DNA of 64,000 nucleotides from UBA1161 sp002311745 (GTDB taxonomy: Bacteria; Planctomycetota; Phycisphaerae; Tepidisphaerales; Tepidisphaeraceae), in contig JBEKAB010000005.1 of assembly GCA_050018415.1 (NCBI GenBank), positions 62,001 through 126,000 on the forward strand, read 5' to 3'. Below the pieces are notes generated by a model. It was not told where the DNA came from. It searched no databases and saw only the letters and a program-made list of their open reading frames with translations. Shown in pieces: positions 52,380 to 60,388 of this stretch (within the stretch, counting starts at the first letter, position 1; the number at the start of each line of letters is the position of its first letter). A program made the position numbers and the translations under genes.

Positions 52380-52462
52380 GGGCGTGTACCGAAGTGGACA
52401 AACGGGTCAGACTGTAAATCTGATGGCTTACGCCTTCGTAGGTTCGAATCCTACCGCGCCCA
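52380..52462 (+). tRNA. tRNA-Tyr (anticodon GTA)
   Basis: Class II tRNA of 83 bases. Acceptor GGGCGTG pairs with CGCGCCC (one G-T pair), discriminator A. Anticodon stem-loop CAGACTGTAAATCTG carries GTA. A long variable arm (GGCTTACGCC) and the T arm GTAGGTTCGAATCCTAC are intact. The 3' CCA is not encoded. The region downstream is rich in unrecognised genes, as at a tRNA integration site, though no integrase is seen. Confidence 0.95.
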
Positions 52463-52521
52463 CTGATGAATCATGCACCAACTCGCACGGTTGGCAAACG
52501 CTGAGGAATTGCGGGCGTTTT

Positions 52522-52754
52522 TCATTTTGCAGTTTGTTGAAAGCTATTTGCCGGCTGGCCTTGCCCAGGCTTCCCCGGCGCTGGCAACCCCTTGGCGTCC
52601 GCCTCGGCGAGTGCGTCCTGCTGGGCCGCAAGCTCCTCCAGCGCCGCCAATTGCTCGGGGCTGGGCCGCAGAGGCCGCGTGCGGCCTCCGTATCGTGATT
52701 CGCTGCTGGGGGGAGCGCCACAGTTAGCGCGTTGTTGATGTGCCGCGGGTTAGG
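52522..52754 (-). pseudogene. Open frame without a start, possible gene remnant
   Basis: A frame of about 75 codons is open between two stops on the minus strand with protein-like content (SPEQLAALEELAAQQDALAE, then a Gly/Pro/Gln tail). There is no usable start near its 5' end except an internal TTG. It overlaps the end of the gene at 52724. It may be the C-terminus of a lost gene next to tRNA-Tyr, or chance. Confidence 0.25.
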
Positions 52755-53341
52755 TCGAAGATGTTGAAATTCCAATGTCGCAAAATAAAGAAGCCAATTG
52801 CGGCTGTGATGAAAAAAGCTAGGACCGCGCTAACCAACCGATGATCTGTGATTGCAACGAAAAGCTTAGCGAGACGGCACAGCAGTGTAATTGGCTGGTT
52901 TCCATTTTTCGATTTCTCGTTGGGAGTCGGCTGCGCCCTAGCGGCGTCCGCCGCCTTCGGACCGGCGCGGTCCGCCGTCTTCAGGACTGACCGTAATTCC
53001 GTTTGAAGCTGGTCCAGCCGGCTTTTGTCGGAGATCATTGGAGGGTCGTTGTTTCTACCAAGCTCCTGTAGCAGTTCATGCAGCATTGGGCAGGTAATGT
53101 CATTTTGTTCGCACTCGCGGATCAGGTCTATCGCACAACGCTTCATCGCCTGGGCATTGCGTACCGTGCAGTCTATCACGGTATTAATCCGCGATTGCGC
53201 GTTTCCCATTGCACCAGCGTTGCCTGCCGACGTAACGAACTGCAAGAGGTTCAGCCGATCCTTAAGCTCGGTGGCGAGATATCGCTGCTGGTCGATCGAC
53301 TCTCTTAAGTTGTGGACAAGGGTATCCTTGAGATTCGTCAT
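52724..53341 (-). CDS. Tail-anchored membrane protein of unknown function
   Basis: A protein of 205 residues. Mostly helical and polar (LRESIDQQRYLATELKDRLN, LHELLQELGRNNDPPM), with a likely coiled coil (RLDQLQTELRSVLKTA). One C-terminal membrane helix (LVSAVLAFFITAAIGFFILR) ends near the C-terminus. It starts with GGTGA 3 bases before the ATG, inside a leader shared with the gene at 53530. Not recognised. The two neighbours on the same strand are also unknown, so this looks like an accessory locus. Confidence 0.55.
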   Translation of the reverse strand: MTNLKDTLVHNLRESIDQQRYLATELKDRLNLLQFVTSAGNAGAMGNAQSRINTVIDCTVRNAQAMKRCAIDLIRECEQNDITCPMLHELLQELGRNNDPPMISDKSRLDQLQTELRSVLKTADRAGPKAADAARAQPTPNEKSKNGNQPITLLCRLAKLFVAITDHRLVSAVLAFFITAAIGFFILRHWNFNIFDLTRGTSTTR

Positions 53342-53372
53342 GGCTCACCTTTCCGGGCCAGGGCCAGCCCGC
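53339..53372 (-). repeat. Shared 34-base leader, copy 1
   Basis: Covers the ATG of the 52724 gene and the bases upstream. On the minus strand it reads GCGGGCTGGCCCTGGCCCGG followed by AAAGGTGAGCCATG. The copy at 54349-54382 differs at five positions. It contains the ribosome site and a GGCC-rich dyad. Confidence 0.7.
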
Positions 53373-53529
53373 GGAGGCCCAGCATCGCGGCGACGGCGCC
53401 GGGTGTCATTAAATAAGTGCTCGCATCTACAATCATTGTCACGGGCGCCTCTTTCCGTATCGTGACATCGATAAGTGTAGATTGTCCGCCCTCAGTGGCC
53501 AGGGAAAATGCGACCAAAATGCGGGGGAT

Positions 53530-54351
53530 TTAAGCGGGATGATCGGCGAGATATTTTCGCCCGGCTGCGGTGATTGCAACTCCGCCCTTCTTGCCGCTGT
53601 TGCGTTCAGCCAGACCGAAGCCAATCAATTCGTTAACGCGGACGCCGATGGTTTTCACATCACGGGGCAGTCCGTCGAGGCCAGCCAATTTATCGCGCAT
53701 CATCCGGCTGGGCGCTTTGCCAAGGACGCGCACGACGGCCAGGGCGTCGGGGTGCAGGGTTGGCGGCGGCGGTAATAGGGAAAGGCGAGTCGCCTCACCG
53801 CCCGTCAGCGTGACGAACAAGTACGACAAGTGGCGCTCTGCGTGCAGCAGCTTCGCCTCGAATTTCCGAAGGTAAATTCCGAAGTGATCGCGGGCAAAAT
53901 GGAGGATGCCTTGTTCATTCGTTGCATCCAGGTATTTGGCCACCCTTTGTTGTCCTTTCTCATCCAATTTTTCTTCGACTTCGATTGTGGGTTGAATGGG
54001 CACAACCGAGCCGACCGCCACAATGACAGTTCGCGTTGCATCGTCACCAGCCGCAGCGTAGGCGGCGTCATAAGCCGCATACCACGATTTCGCTATTCGT
54101 AACAATCCGCCGTCGGCAAAGGGTGTCCCAGGCCGCAAATTGGGGTGTTCGACCGCCCAGCGATTGCGCTTTGCTGGGTCCGCACGACGAGGAAAGGGCT
54201 TGGCCTTCACTCTGGCCAGCGCGTACATCGCCTCCAAAAACTCGTTGGACTTGAGCACAAAGGTCTGCAATGAATTGACACGGTCAATACGGGCGCGTTG
54301 CCCAGGCGACATCTGCGTCAGAGACTTGTTGACATCCCCGTCTTCCGCCAT
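53530..54351 (-). CDS. Unrecognised soluble protein with a C-terminal winged-helix-like part
   Basis: A protein of 273 residues with no signal or membrane helix. The N-terminal half is helical (RVNSLQTFVLKSNEFLEAMY, WYAAYDAAYAAAGDDATRT). The last ~75 residues (DVKTIGVRVNELIGFGLAER, then GGVAITAAGRKYLADHP) look like the recognition helix and wing of a winged-helix domain. The ATG sits behind a 34-base leader almost identical to that of the gene at 52724. Function unknown. Confidence 0.5.
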   Translation of the reverse strand: MAEDGDVNKSLTQMSPGQRARIDRVNSLQTFVLKSNEFLEAMYALARVKAKPFPRRADPAKRNRWAVEHPNLRPGTPFADGGLLRIAKSWYAAYDAAYAAAGDDATRTVIVAVGSVVPIQPTIEVEEKLDEKGQQRVAKYLDATNEQGILHFARDHFGIYLRKFEAKLLHAERHLSYLFVTLTGGEATRLSLLPPPPTLHPDALAVVRVLGKAPSRMMRDKLAGLDGLPRDVKTIGVRVNELIGFGLAERNSGKKGGVAITAAGRKYLADHPA

Positions 54352-54382
54352 GGTTCACCATTCCGGGCCAGGCCCGGCCCGC
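54349..54382 (-). repeat. Shared 34-base leader, copy 2
   Basis: Covers the ATG of the 53530 gene and the bases upstream. Minus strand GCGGGCCGGGCCTGGCCCGG followed by AATGGTGAACCATG. The two genes behind the copies are not obviously related, so the leader alone was duplicated or kept. Confidence 0.7.
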
Positions 54383-54629
54383 TGGACGCGAAGGTGAGAA
54401 CGCGCCAGCGGTGCAGGGCCGTCAGCGGGGGATCAATCCCGCCGTCCCGATCACAAGAATTGTAGCGTTTCGGCGCCGGCCGGGCAGCGGTTTTCTTGTA
54501 CTCACCATGCCCACCGGGGTATGCTTCCCAGACATTTTCACAAGTGGCATCGCGCCTTCGGGTGACCTGTTACCCCTCGTTCGCGTTGGATAGCAGCCCA
54601 TTCGCAATGCGCATTTTGCGGGGCCAATT

Positions 54630-55592
54630 GTGTCTGACGCCAAGATCATCAGTCTACTTGTAACAGCTAGCACCGTTTTGCTCATTGGTGGCGCGATTGT
54701 GGCCGTGAAGCGCGCCACTAACCCCGTGTCCGCCCCCCTGTCGAAAAGCGGGACCCTCGCCGCTCCCGTGCTGCCCGTTATCACGCCCATGGCGCCCGTT
54801 ACTCGACAGCTCGCCACCAAACCGAATGTTTCGGAGCATCCCGTAGAACCTCCACAACATGTAGCCACCGCTCCCGCGGTTCGGCAGCCGCCGCTACCCA
54901 CGCAACCGACGGTATATGGTGCGATTGAAGGTGCTTCTTGGCTAGACCGTGAAAACGGGGGGTCGGATTTGGTGCGCGGTCTCAATGTTTTCCTTCTTTC
55001 CACCGTCTGTCCCAAGGTAGTGTTTGTTCAATGCTTGAAAGCCACGGCTGACGATTTGGATGCGGAAGCAAAAAGATGGCGCGCCGATGCGGCGAAACAA
55101 TCGGAAGACGCGAAGGGATGGGCGGCCAAGGCAGCCGACGCGCGGTCCGCAAACCTCTCCACAGTAGCGGATTTCGACGAGAAGCAGGCCGCGTGGGCCA
55201 AGCATGAGGCGGCCTTCCAGGAGGAGATGGCCAAAAGGTGCGAAGATAGATCATCTGGTCTGCGTACCCAAGCTGACCAAGCGCGGGACCAAATCGACAC
55301 AATGGAGGCGGTCGAGACCTTAAAAGGGCGGTCTTACGTTTTTCCCGCAGTTACGAAGCTGTCCGACATAGCGGTCGCCCGCGCGCGAACAGACGTAGAT
55401 GCCAAATACACCTTTGCGAAACTGCCCGCCGGGAATTACGTGATCTATGCGCAGGTAGCTGGGGAAACCGTAGCTGGGGTAACTTTTGTCTTTGGGTGGT
55501 TTGTTCCGGTCACAGTGAGGGAGCGAGAAACTACGCACGTCGATCTGGACAACGAGAACGCCTGCATTCGGGAAAGTCACAAGGCGGATTAA
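54630..55592 (+). CDS. Membrane-anchored protein with coiled coil and carboxypeptidase-regulatory-like end
   Basis: A protein of 320 residues from a GTG start. An N-terminal helix (ISLLVTASTVLLIGGAIVAV) anchors it; a Pro/Thr/Ala-rich stalk (VLPVITPMAPVTRQLATKPN) follows. From ~95, GAIEGASWLDRENGGSDLVR looks like the start of a carboxypeptidase-regulatory-like Ig domain. It is interrupted by ~130 residues of charged coiled coil (DADLDAEAKR-type heptads), and then resumes (YTFAKLPAGNYVIYAQVAGE). The helical insert within a beta domain is odd. Role unknown; probably at the outer face of the membrane. Confidence 0.55.
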   Translation: MSDAKIISLLVTASTVLLIGGAIVAVKRATNPVSAPLSKSGTLAAPVLPVITPMAPVTRQLATKPNVSEHPVEPPQHVATAPAVRQPPLPTQPTVYGAIEGASWLDRENGGSDLVRGLNVFLLSTVCPKVVFVQCLKATADDLDAEAKRWRADAAKQSEDAKGWAAKAADARSANLSTVADFDEKQAAWAKHEAAFQEEMAKRCEDRSSGLRTQADQARDQIDTMEAVETLKGRSYVFPAVTKLSDIAVARARTDVDAKYTFAKLPAGNYVIYAQVAGETVAGVTFVFGWFVPVTVRERETTHVDLDNENACIRESHKAD

Positions 55593-55792
55593 GGGCGATT
55601 CCCCGACTTCGGCGCGGTTACTCCGCCCTTTCGACGACGGCCAGGATACCCAGCGGTCGGATAGGGGAACCTTGGCCCGCGTCCAGCCGACGCAATTCCC
55701 GGCTGAGCAATGCGCGCTAGACGATCGTGCGTGGCTGCCGTGACGGATTCGCACTGTTTCTGTGCACTATTTCAGGGATAATGCCGGGCGGA

Positions 55793-56659
55793 ATGGCTGA
55801 GATATCACAATATCGCGGTGTGATTGTTCCGATGGTCAGCCCGTTCACGCAGGACGGGCGGCCGGATGCAGCGGCGGTGGGGCGGCTGGTGGATCGGTTG
55901 ATCGCCGCCGGCGTGCATGGAATTTTCGTCCTGGGGACTACCGGCGAAGGAGCTTCCATCGCACGCCAAGATCAGCGCGAACTGGTGCGCGCGACCGTGC
56001 AGGCCGTGGCGGGCCGGGCCACCACGTACGCGGGAATCTCGGGCAACTGCCTGCAGGAGTCCGTGGATGCCGGGGCCGCGTATCGTGATCTGGGTATCGA
56101 TGCGCTGGTCGCCCACCCGCCGTTTTATTTTCCCATTCCCGAGCGCGACGTGGAAAAATATTTCGAGAAGCTCGCGGAGGCCGTGCCGCTGCCCCTGGTG
56201 CTGTACAACATTCCCAAAACCACGCACGTGTCGATTCCCGTTGACGCGGTGCGGCGGCTGAGCGGGCATAGAAATATTGCAGGCATCAAGGACTCGGCCG
56301 GTGATCTGCCGCGTCTGGAGCAGCTCATGGCCGCCGTCGGGGCGGATTCGCAGTTCAAGATATTCGTGGGATCTTCGTCACTTTGTTGCGCCGGTTTGCG
56401 GCTGGGGGCGCACGGGCTGGTGCCGAGCACGGCTAATTTCGCGCCGCAGCCGTACGTGCAGATGTACGACGCGGCGATGCAGGGCCGCTGGGACGAGGCG
56501 GCGGCTCTGCAGAAACAGGCGGATGAGCTGTCGGCTCGTTATCAGCAGGGCCGCACCCTGGGCGAATCGATCGCGGCGCTGAAGGCGATCTTGGCGCAGC
56601 AGGGCATCTGCGGCGCGACGGTTTTGCCGCCGCTGCACGCAATCGCGGGAGAATCATGA
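55793..56659 (+). CDS. DapA/dihydrodipicolinate synthase-family lyase
   Basis: A protein of 288 residues from MAEISQYRGVIVPMVSPF. Class I aldolase features: GTTGEG near 45, catalytic tyrosine in LVLYNIPKTT near 140 and the Schiff-base lysine in IAGIKDSAGD near 168. Family members include DapA, N-acetylneuraminate lyase and keto-sugar-acid aldolases. Because it leads an operon with PdxA2-, DUF1537- and symporter genes, a catabolic sugar-acid lyase is more likely than lysine synthesis. Its stop overlaps the next start (ATGA). Confidence 0.88.
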   Translation: MAEISQYRGVIVPMVSPFTQDGRPDAAAVGRLVDRLIAAGVHGIFVLGTTGEGASIARQDQRELVRATVQAVAGRATTYAGISGNCLQESVDAGAAYRDLGIDALVAHPPFYFPIPERDVEKYFEKLAEAVPLPLVLYNIPKTTHVSIPVDAVRRLSGHRNIAGIKDSAGDLPRLEQLMAAVGADSQFKIFVGSSSLCCAGLRLGAHGLVPSTANFAPQPYVQMYDAAMQGRWDEAAALQKQADELSARYQQGRTLGESIAALKAILAQQGICGATVLPPLHAIAGES

Positions 56660-57699
56660 GCGGGCCGTCGCGACCGATCCTGGGCATCACGATGGGCGAT
56701 CCCTGCGGCATCGGTCCGGAGATCGCCGCCAAGGCCCTGGCCGACGCCGCGGTTTACCAGCGATGCCAACCGATCGTGATCGGCGACGCGGACATTATCG
56801 AGCGCGCCATCCGGTTTGTTTCCGTGCCGCTGGCGGTCAATCGCATCAGCGCCGTGGAATCGGCGATCGGCCGGCCAGGCACGATTGACGTTTACGATTT
56901 GCGCATCGCGACGACCGAACAGGCCAAGCCGGGGAAAGTCTGCGCCGTCGGCGGGCACGCGGCTTACGAGGCGATCAAGCGATCCATCGAGCTGGCGATG
57001 TCGGGCCAAATCCATGCGGTCGTAACCGCTCCGGTCAGCAAGCAGGCCCTGCACCTGGCCGGGCACGATTTCGCGGGGCACACGGAGATTTTCGCCCATT
57101 TCACGGGCAGCGGGGAAGTGGCGATGATGCTGGCCGTGGGGAACCTGCGCATCGTGCACGTTTCGACGCACGTGTCGCTTCGCCGCGCCTGCGACCTGGT
57201 CAGCCGCGGCCGCGTGCTGGCCGTGATTCGCCTGGCGAACCAGGCCTGCCGGCAACTGGGCATCGAGCATCCGCGCATCGGCGTGGCCGGTCTGAACCCG
57301 CACGCCGGTGAATCGGGTCTTTTTGGCGATGAAGAACTGCGGCAGATCCAGCCGGCGATCCAGGCCGCGCGGGACGAAGGGATCGAGGCCAGCGGCCCCT
57401 ATCCGCCGGACACGCTTTTCCCGCGGGCGGTCGGCGGGGCCTTCGACGTTGCCGTGGCGATGTATCACGATCAGGGCCACGTGCCCGCGAAGCTGGCCGG
57501 GTTTCATTGTGATTCATCCGGCGCGTGGACGGAGGTGCGCGGTGTGAACGTAACGCTGGGCTTGCCGATCATCCGCACATCGGTCGATCACGGCACCGCC
57601 TTCGACCAGGCGGGCACCGGCAGAGCCAGCGAAAAGAGCCTGCTGGATGCGATCGACTACGCGATCCGACTGGCCCAAGCGGCTGGGCCAAGCTCATGA
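56656..57699 (+). CDS. PdxA-family 4-phospho-threonate/erythronate dehydrogenase (PdxA2-like)
   Basis: A protein of 347 residues. PdxA core: LGITMGDPCGIGPEIAAKAL, VVTAPVSKQALHLAGHDFAG with HTEIFAHF, GLNPHAGESGLFGDEE, and MYHDQGHVPAKL with the metal-binding histidines. Adjacent DUF1537 kinase argues for PdxA2, which oxidises 4-phospho-D-threonate or -erythronate to dihydroxyacetone phosphate, rather than the vitamin B6 enzyme. It is translationally coupled on both sides by ATGA overlaps. Confidence 0.9.
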   Translation: MSGPSRPILGITMGDPCGIGPEIAAKALADAAVYQRCQPIVIGDADIIERAIRFVSVPLAVNRISAVESAIGRPGTIDVYDLRIATTEQAKPGKVCAVGGHAAYEAIKRSIELAMSGQIHAVVTAPVSKQALHLAGHDFAGHTEIFAHFTGSGEVAMMLAVGNLRIVHVSTHVSLRRACDLVSRGRVLAVIRLANQACRQLGIEHPRIGVAGLNPHAGESGLFGDEELRQIQPAIQAARDEGIEASGPYPPDTLFPRAVGGAFDVAVAMYHDQGHVPAKLAGFHCDSSGAWTEVRGVNVTLGLPIIRTSVDHGTAFDQAGTGRASEKSLLDAIDYAIRLAQAAGPSS

Positions 57700-58829
57700 A
57701 CCTCGCGCCCAATACCATGGTCCTGGCTGACGATTTCACCAGCGCCGCCGAGGTCGCGGCCGTCGCCCTGCGTCATGGCCTGGCAGCGCAAGTGGTGCGC
57801 GACAAATTCACGGCCGCCGATGAGGCTACGCTGACCGTTTGCGACACGGACACGCGCTCGCTGGCGCCGGCGCAAGCGGCGAGGGTCGTCGCCGCGGTGG
57901 CCGCCGCGATTTCTCCGGGGCCGTTGCTGTACAAAAAGATTGATTCGGTTTTGCGCGGGCCGGTGCGCGCGGAGATCGAAGCGCTTTTGATGTCGCGCCG
58001 CCTGCGCCGCGCCGTGATCGTGCCGCAGAATCCGAGCATGGGCCGCGTGATTGTGGATGGCAAGTACCAGATCGCCGGGGTTGATCTTTCCCGCACGGCT
58101 TTTGGGCACGACCCGCAGCATCCGGCCAGGACGAGCGATGTGCTGGCCCTATTGGGCGGCGGCGAGTTGCCTATCGCGTATTGCCAGGAGCCCCAGCTCC
58201 TGCCGCAAGACGGCCTGGTCGTCTGCGGCGGCAACACGCAGGAGCATCTGCTGAGCTGGGCGGCGGCGGCCGGACTGGACGAATCGACGCTGGCCGCCGG
58301 CGGGGCCGAATTCTTCGCGGCGGTTTTGCAGAGGCGCGGATGCCGGCCGCGCCCGCTGGAGTCTGCGCCGCCGCGGCTCGAGGGGTCGGTCCTGTGCGTG
58401 TGCGGCAGCACGTCGCTCCAGAGCCGCGACGCGTTGCAGACCGCCGCGGCGCGCGGTGCGCCGCTCTTGAGCATGCCCGAGGCCCAGGAGGCGCGTCGAT
58501 TTATGCAGACGCACGGTCGCGCCATCCTGAGCACGCCGGCGCAAAGCGGTTCGGCGGCGCCGCGCGATCTCGAGCGGCAAATGGCGGAATTGGTCGCCGC
58601 GATCCTCGGCGACTATGGCGTCGACTGGCTTTTGATCGAGGGCGGCGCGACGGCCTCGGCGATCCTGCGGCAACTGCAATGGGACCGCTTTGGGGTGGTG
58701 GCCGAGTTTTCGCCGGGAGTCGCGCATTTGCGCCCGGCGGGGGGCGAGGTGAATCTTGTGGTCAAGCCGGGCAGCTACGGTTGGCCCGGCGCGATTTGGA
58801 ACCAGTTGATCCGGCCCGTATCGCGATGA
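57696..58829 (+). CDS. Four-carbon acid sugar kinase (DUF1537, DtnK/DenK-like)
   Basis: A protein of 377 residues from MNLAPNTMVLADDFTSAAEV, with the ATG inside the pdxA2 stop. LADDFTSAAEVA is the N-terminal signature; YKKIDSVLRGPVRAEIEALL and VIVPQNPSMGRVIVDGKYQI are family segments. The C-terminal part has VDWLLIEGGATASAILRQL and NLVVKPGSYGWPGAIW. It phosphorylates D-threonate or D-erythronate at C4; PdxA2 then acts. The stop overlaps the symporter start (ATGA). Confidence 0.9.
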   Translation: MNLAPNTMVLADDFTSAAEVAAVALRHGLAAQVVRDKFTAADEATLTVCDTDTRSLAPAQAARVVAAVAAAISPGPLLYKKIDSVLRGPVRAEIEALLMSRRLRRAVIVPQNPSMGRVIVDGKYQIAGVDLSRTAFGHDPQHPARTSDVLALLGGGELPIAYCQEPQLLPQDGLVVCGGNTQEHLLSWAAAAGLDESTLAAGGAEFFAAVLQRRGCRPRPLESAPPRLEGSVLCVCGSTSLQSRDALQTAAARGAPLLSMPEAQEARRFMQTHGRAILSTPAQSGSAAPRDLERQMAELVAAILGDYGVDWLLIEGGATASAILRQLQWDRFGVVAEFSPGVAHLRPAGGEVNLVVKPGSYGWPGAIWNQLIRPVSR

Positions 58830-60388
58830 GATGGAATTACCTGGTCATCGCCGTGTACCTGGCCGTGGTGTTCGCGATCGGCGTGCGCTTCGGGCGGCGG
58901 CGAAGCAGCGTCAAAAAATATTACACGGCCAATGCCTCCATCCCCGCCTGGGCGATCGGCATCTCGCTGATGGCCACGCTCATCAGCCCCGTCACGTTCC
59001 TGGCCTATCCCGGGGACGGGTTCAAGGGCACGTGGATTCGCCTGGTCCAGGGCCTGATGGTCCCGCCGGTGCTCGTGTGCGTGCTGTGGTTCATCGTTCC
59101 CTGCTATCGCCGATTCATCGGCATCAGCACATACGAATACTTCGAGCGCCGGTTCGGCTACGGCGCACGCGTCTACAGCTCGCTGGCATTTTTGATCGCT
59201 CATTTTTCCAAGATGGGTTCGGTCATATTCCTGATGGCCATGGCCATCCAGCAGGTGACGGGGATGGGCTACTATAAGGTGGTCATTGCCGTCGGCTCGC
59301 TGGCGACCATCACCACGCTCCTGGGCGGAATCGAGGGCGTCATCTGGACCGAGGTGATCCAAGGCACCGTCCTGATGGGCGGCGGACTTCTGTGCGCGGC
59401 CGTGCTGCTTTTCAAGCCGACGGGCAATCCCCTGGACGTGCTGCGCATCGCGCATGCCGCGCACAAGATCACGGTCGGACCGTTCGATTTGACCTTTTCC
59501 AAGCTGACTTTTTGGGTCATGGCCGCCAACGGAATTTTTTACGCCCTGCAGCGCTACGCCGCCGATCAAACCGTCGTGCAGCGCTTCCTGACGGCCAAGA
59601 GCGACCGCGACGCCATCAAGGCTTCGCTCCTGGGCGTGAGCCTGTGCGTGCCGGTCTGGACGCTGTTCATGTTCATGGGCACGTGCCTGTGGGCGTTCTA
59701 TCAGCTCACGCACGCCGCGCTGCCGGCGGGGCTCAAACCGGATGCGGTCTTTCCGCACTTCATCAAAACGCAACTGCCCAGCGGCGTGATGGGCCTGGTC
59801 ATGATCGCCCTGATTTCCACGGCCCTGTCCAGCCTGCAATCGGACCTGAACTGCCTGTCGGCCGCGGTCCTGGACGATTACTACCGCCGTCTGCGCCCCG
59901 CCGCCACGGACCGGCATCGCCTCTACGTCGGCCGGACCATCGTCGCCGTCGCCGGCGCCTGCGGCATCCTCATGGCTTGCATGATCGCGCGCTTCGGCGA
60001 GCAGAACCTCCTGGCCTTCATCTTCGACATGTATGCGATCTTCTCCGGTGGCATCGCGGGCCTGTTCGTCCTGGCATTCTTCACCACCCGCGCCAACCGC
60101 CGCGGCCTAAACGTCGGCATCCTGGCCTGCATCCTCTTTACCGCTTGGACGTTCCTGAGCTCGCACACGATCACAATCCGCGGCCAAGAGCGCCTCATCC
60201 TTGACCTGGGACGATTCAATTTTACCCAGCCGCAGTTGATGGTCGGCGTCTGGAGCCATATCGTGCTCTTTGCCGTCGGCTATTGCGCGAGCCTGTTTTT
60301 CCGCAGTGAAAAAGATGTTACAAGGATGACCGTCTATGGCTGGCTGCAAAACCGCATCCCCCGCACCGCGGCGACAACGGGCTATTAG
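58826..60388 (+). CDS. Sodium:solute symporter family transporter
   Basis: A protein of 520 residues from MRWNYLVIAVYLAVVF, the ATG overlapping the kinase stop. SSS features: VYLAVVFAIGVRFGRRRSSV, ISLMATLISPVTFLAYPGDG (sodium-site region), RRFIGISTYEYFERRFGYG, and about 13 membrane helices. The context suggests uptake of the sugar acid, or of the oligosaccharide product of the next enzyme. It runs 53 bases into the next gene. Confidence 0.92.
   Translation: MRWNYLVIAVYLAVVFAIGVRFGRRRSSVKKYYTANASIPAWAIGISLMATLISPVTFLAYPGDGFKGTWIRLVQGLMVPPVLVCVLWFIVPCYRRFIGISTYEYFERRFGYGARVYSSLAFLIAHFSKMGSVIFLMAMAIQQVTGMGYYKVVIAVGSLATITTLLGGIEGVIWTEVIQGTVLMGGGLLCAAVLLFKPTGNPLDVLRIAHAAHKITVGPFDLTFSKLTFWVMAANGIFYALQRYAADQTVVQRFLTAKSDRDAIKASLLGVSLCVPVWTLFMFMGTCLWAFYQLTHAALPAGLKPDAVFPHFIKTQLPSGVMGLVMIALISTALSSLQSDLNCLSAAVLDDYYRRLRPAATDRHRLYVGRTIVAVAGACGILMACMIARFGEQNLLAFIFDMYAIFSGGIAGLFVLAFFTTRANRRGLNVGILACILFTAWTFLSSHTITIRGQERLILDLGRFNFTQPQLMVGVWSHIVLFAVGYCASLFFRSEKDVTRMTVYGWLQNRIPRTAATTGY

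Noticed and set aside
52428..52775. Minus-strand frame across tRNA-Tyr ending GAVGFEPTKA
   Set aside because: The C-terminal residues are the tRNA T-arm read in antisense, a well-known false call.
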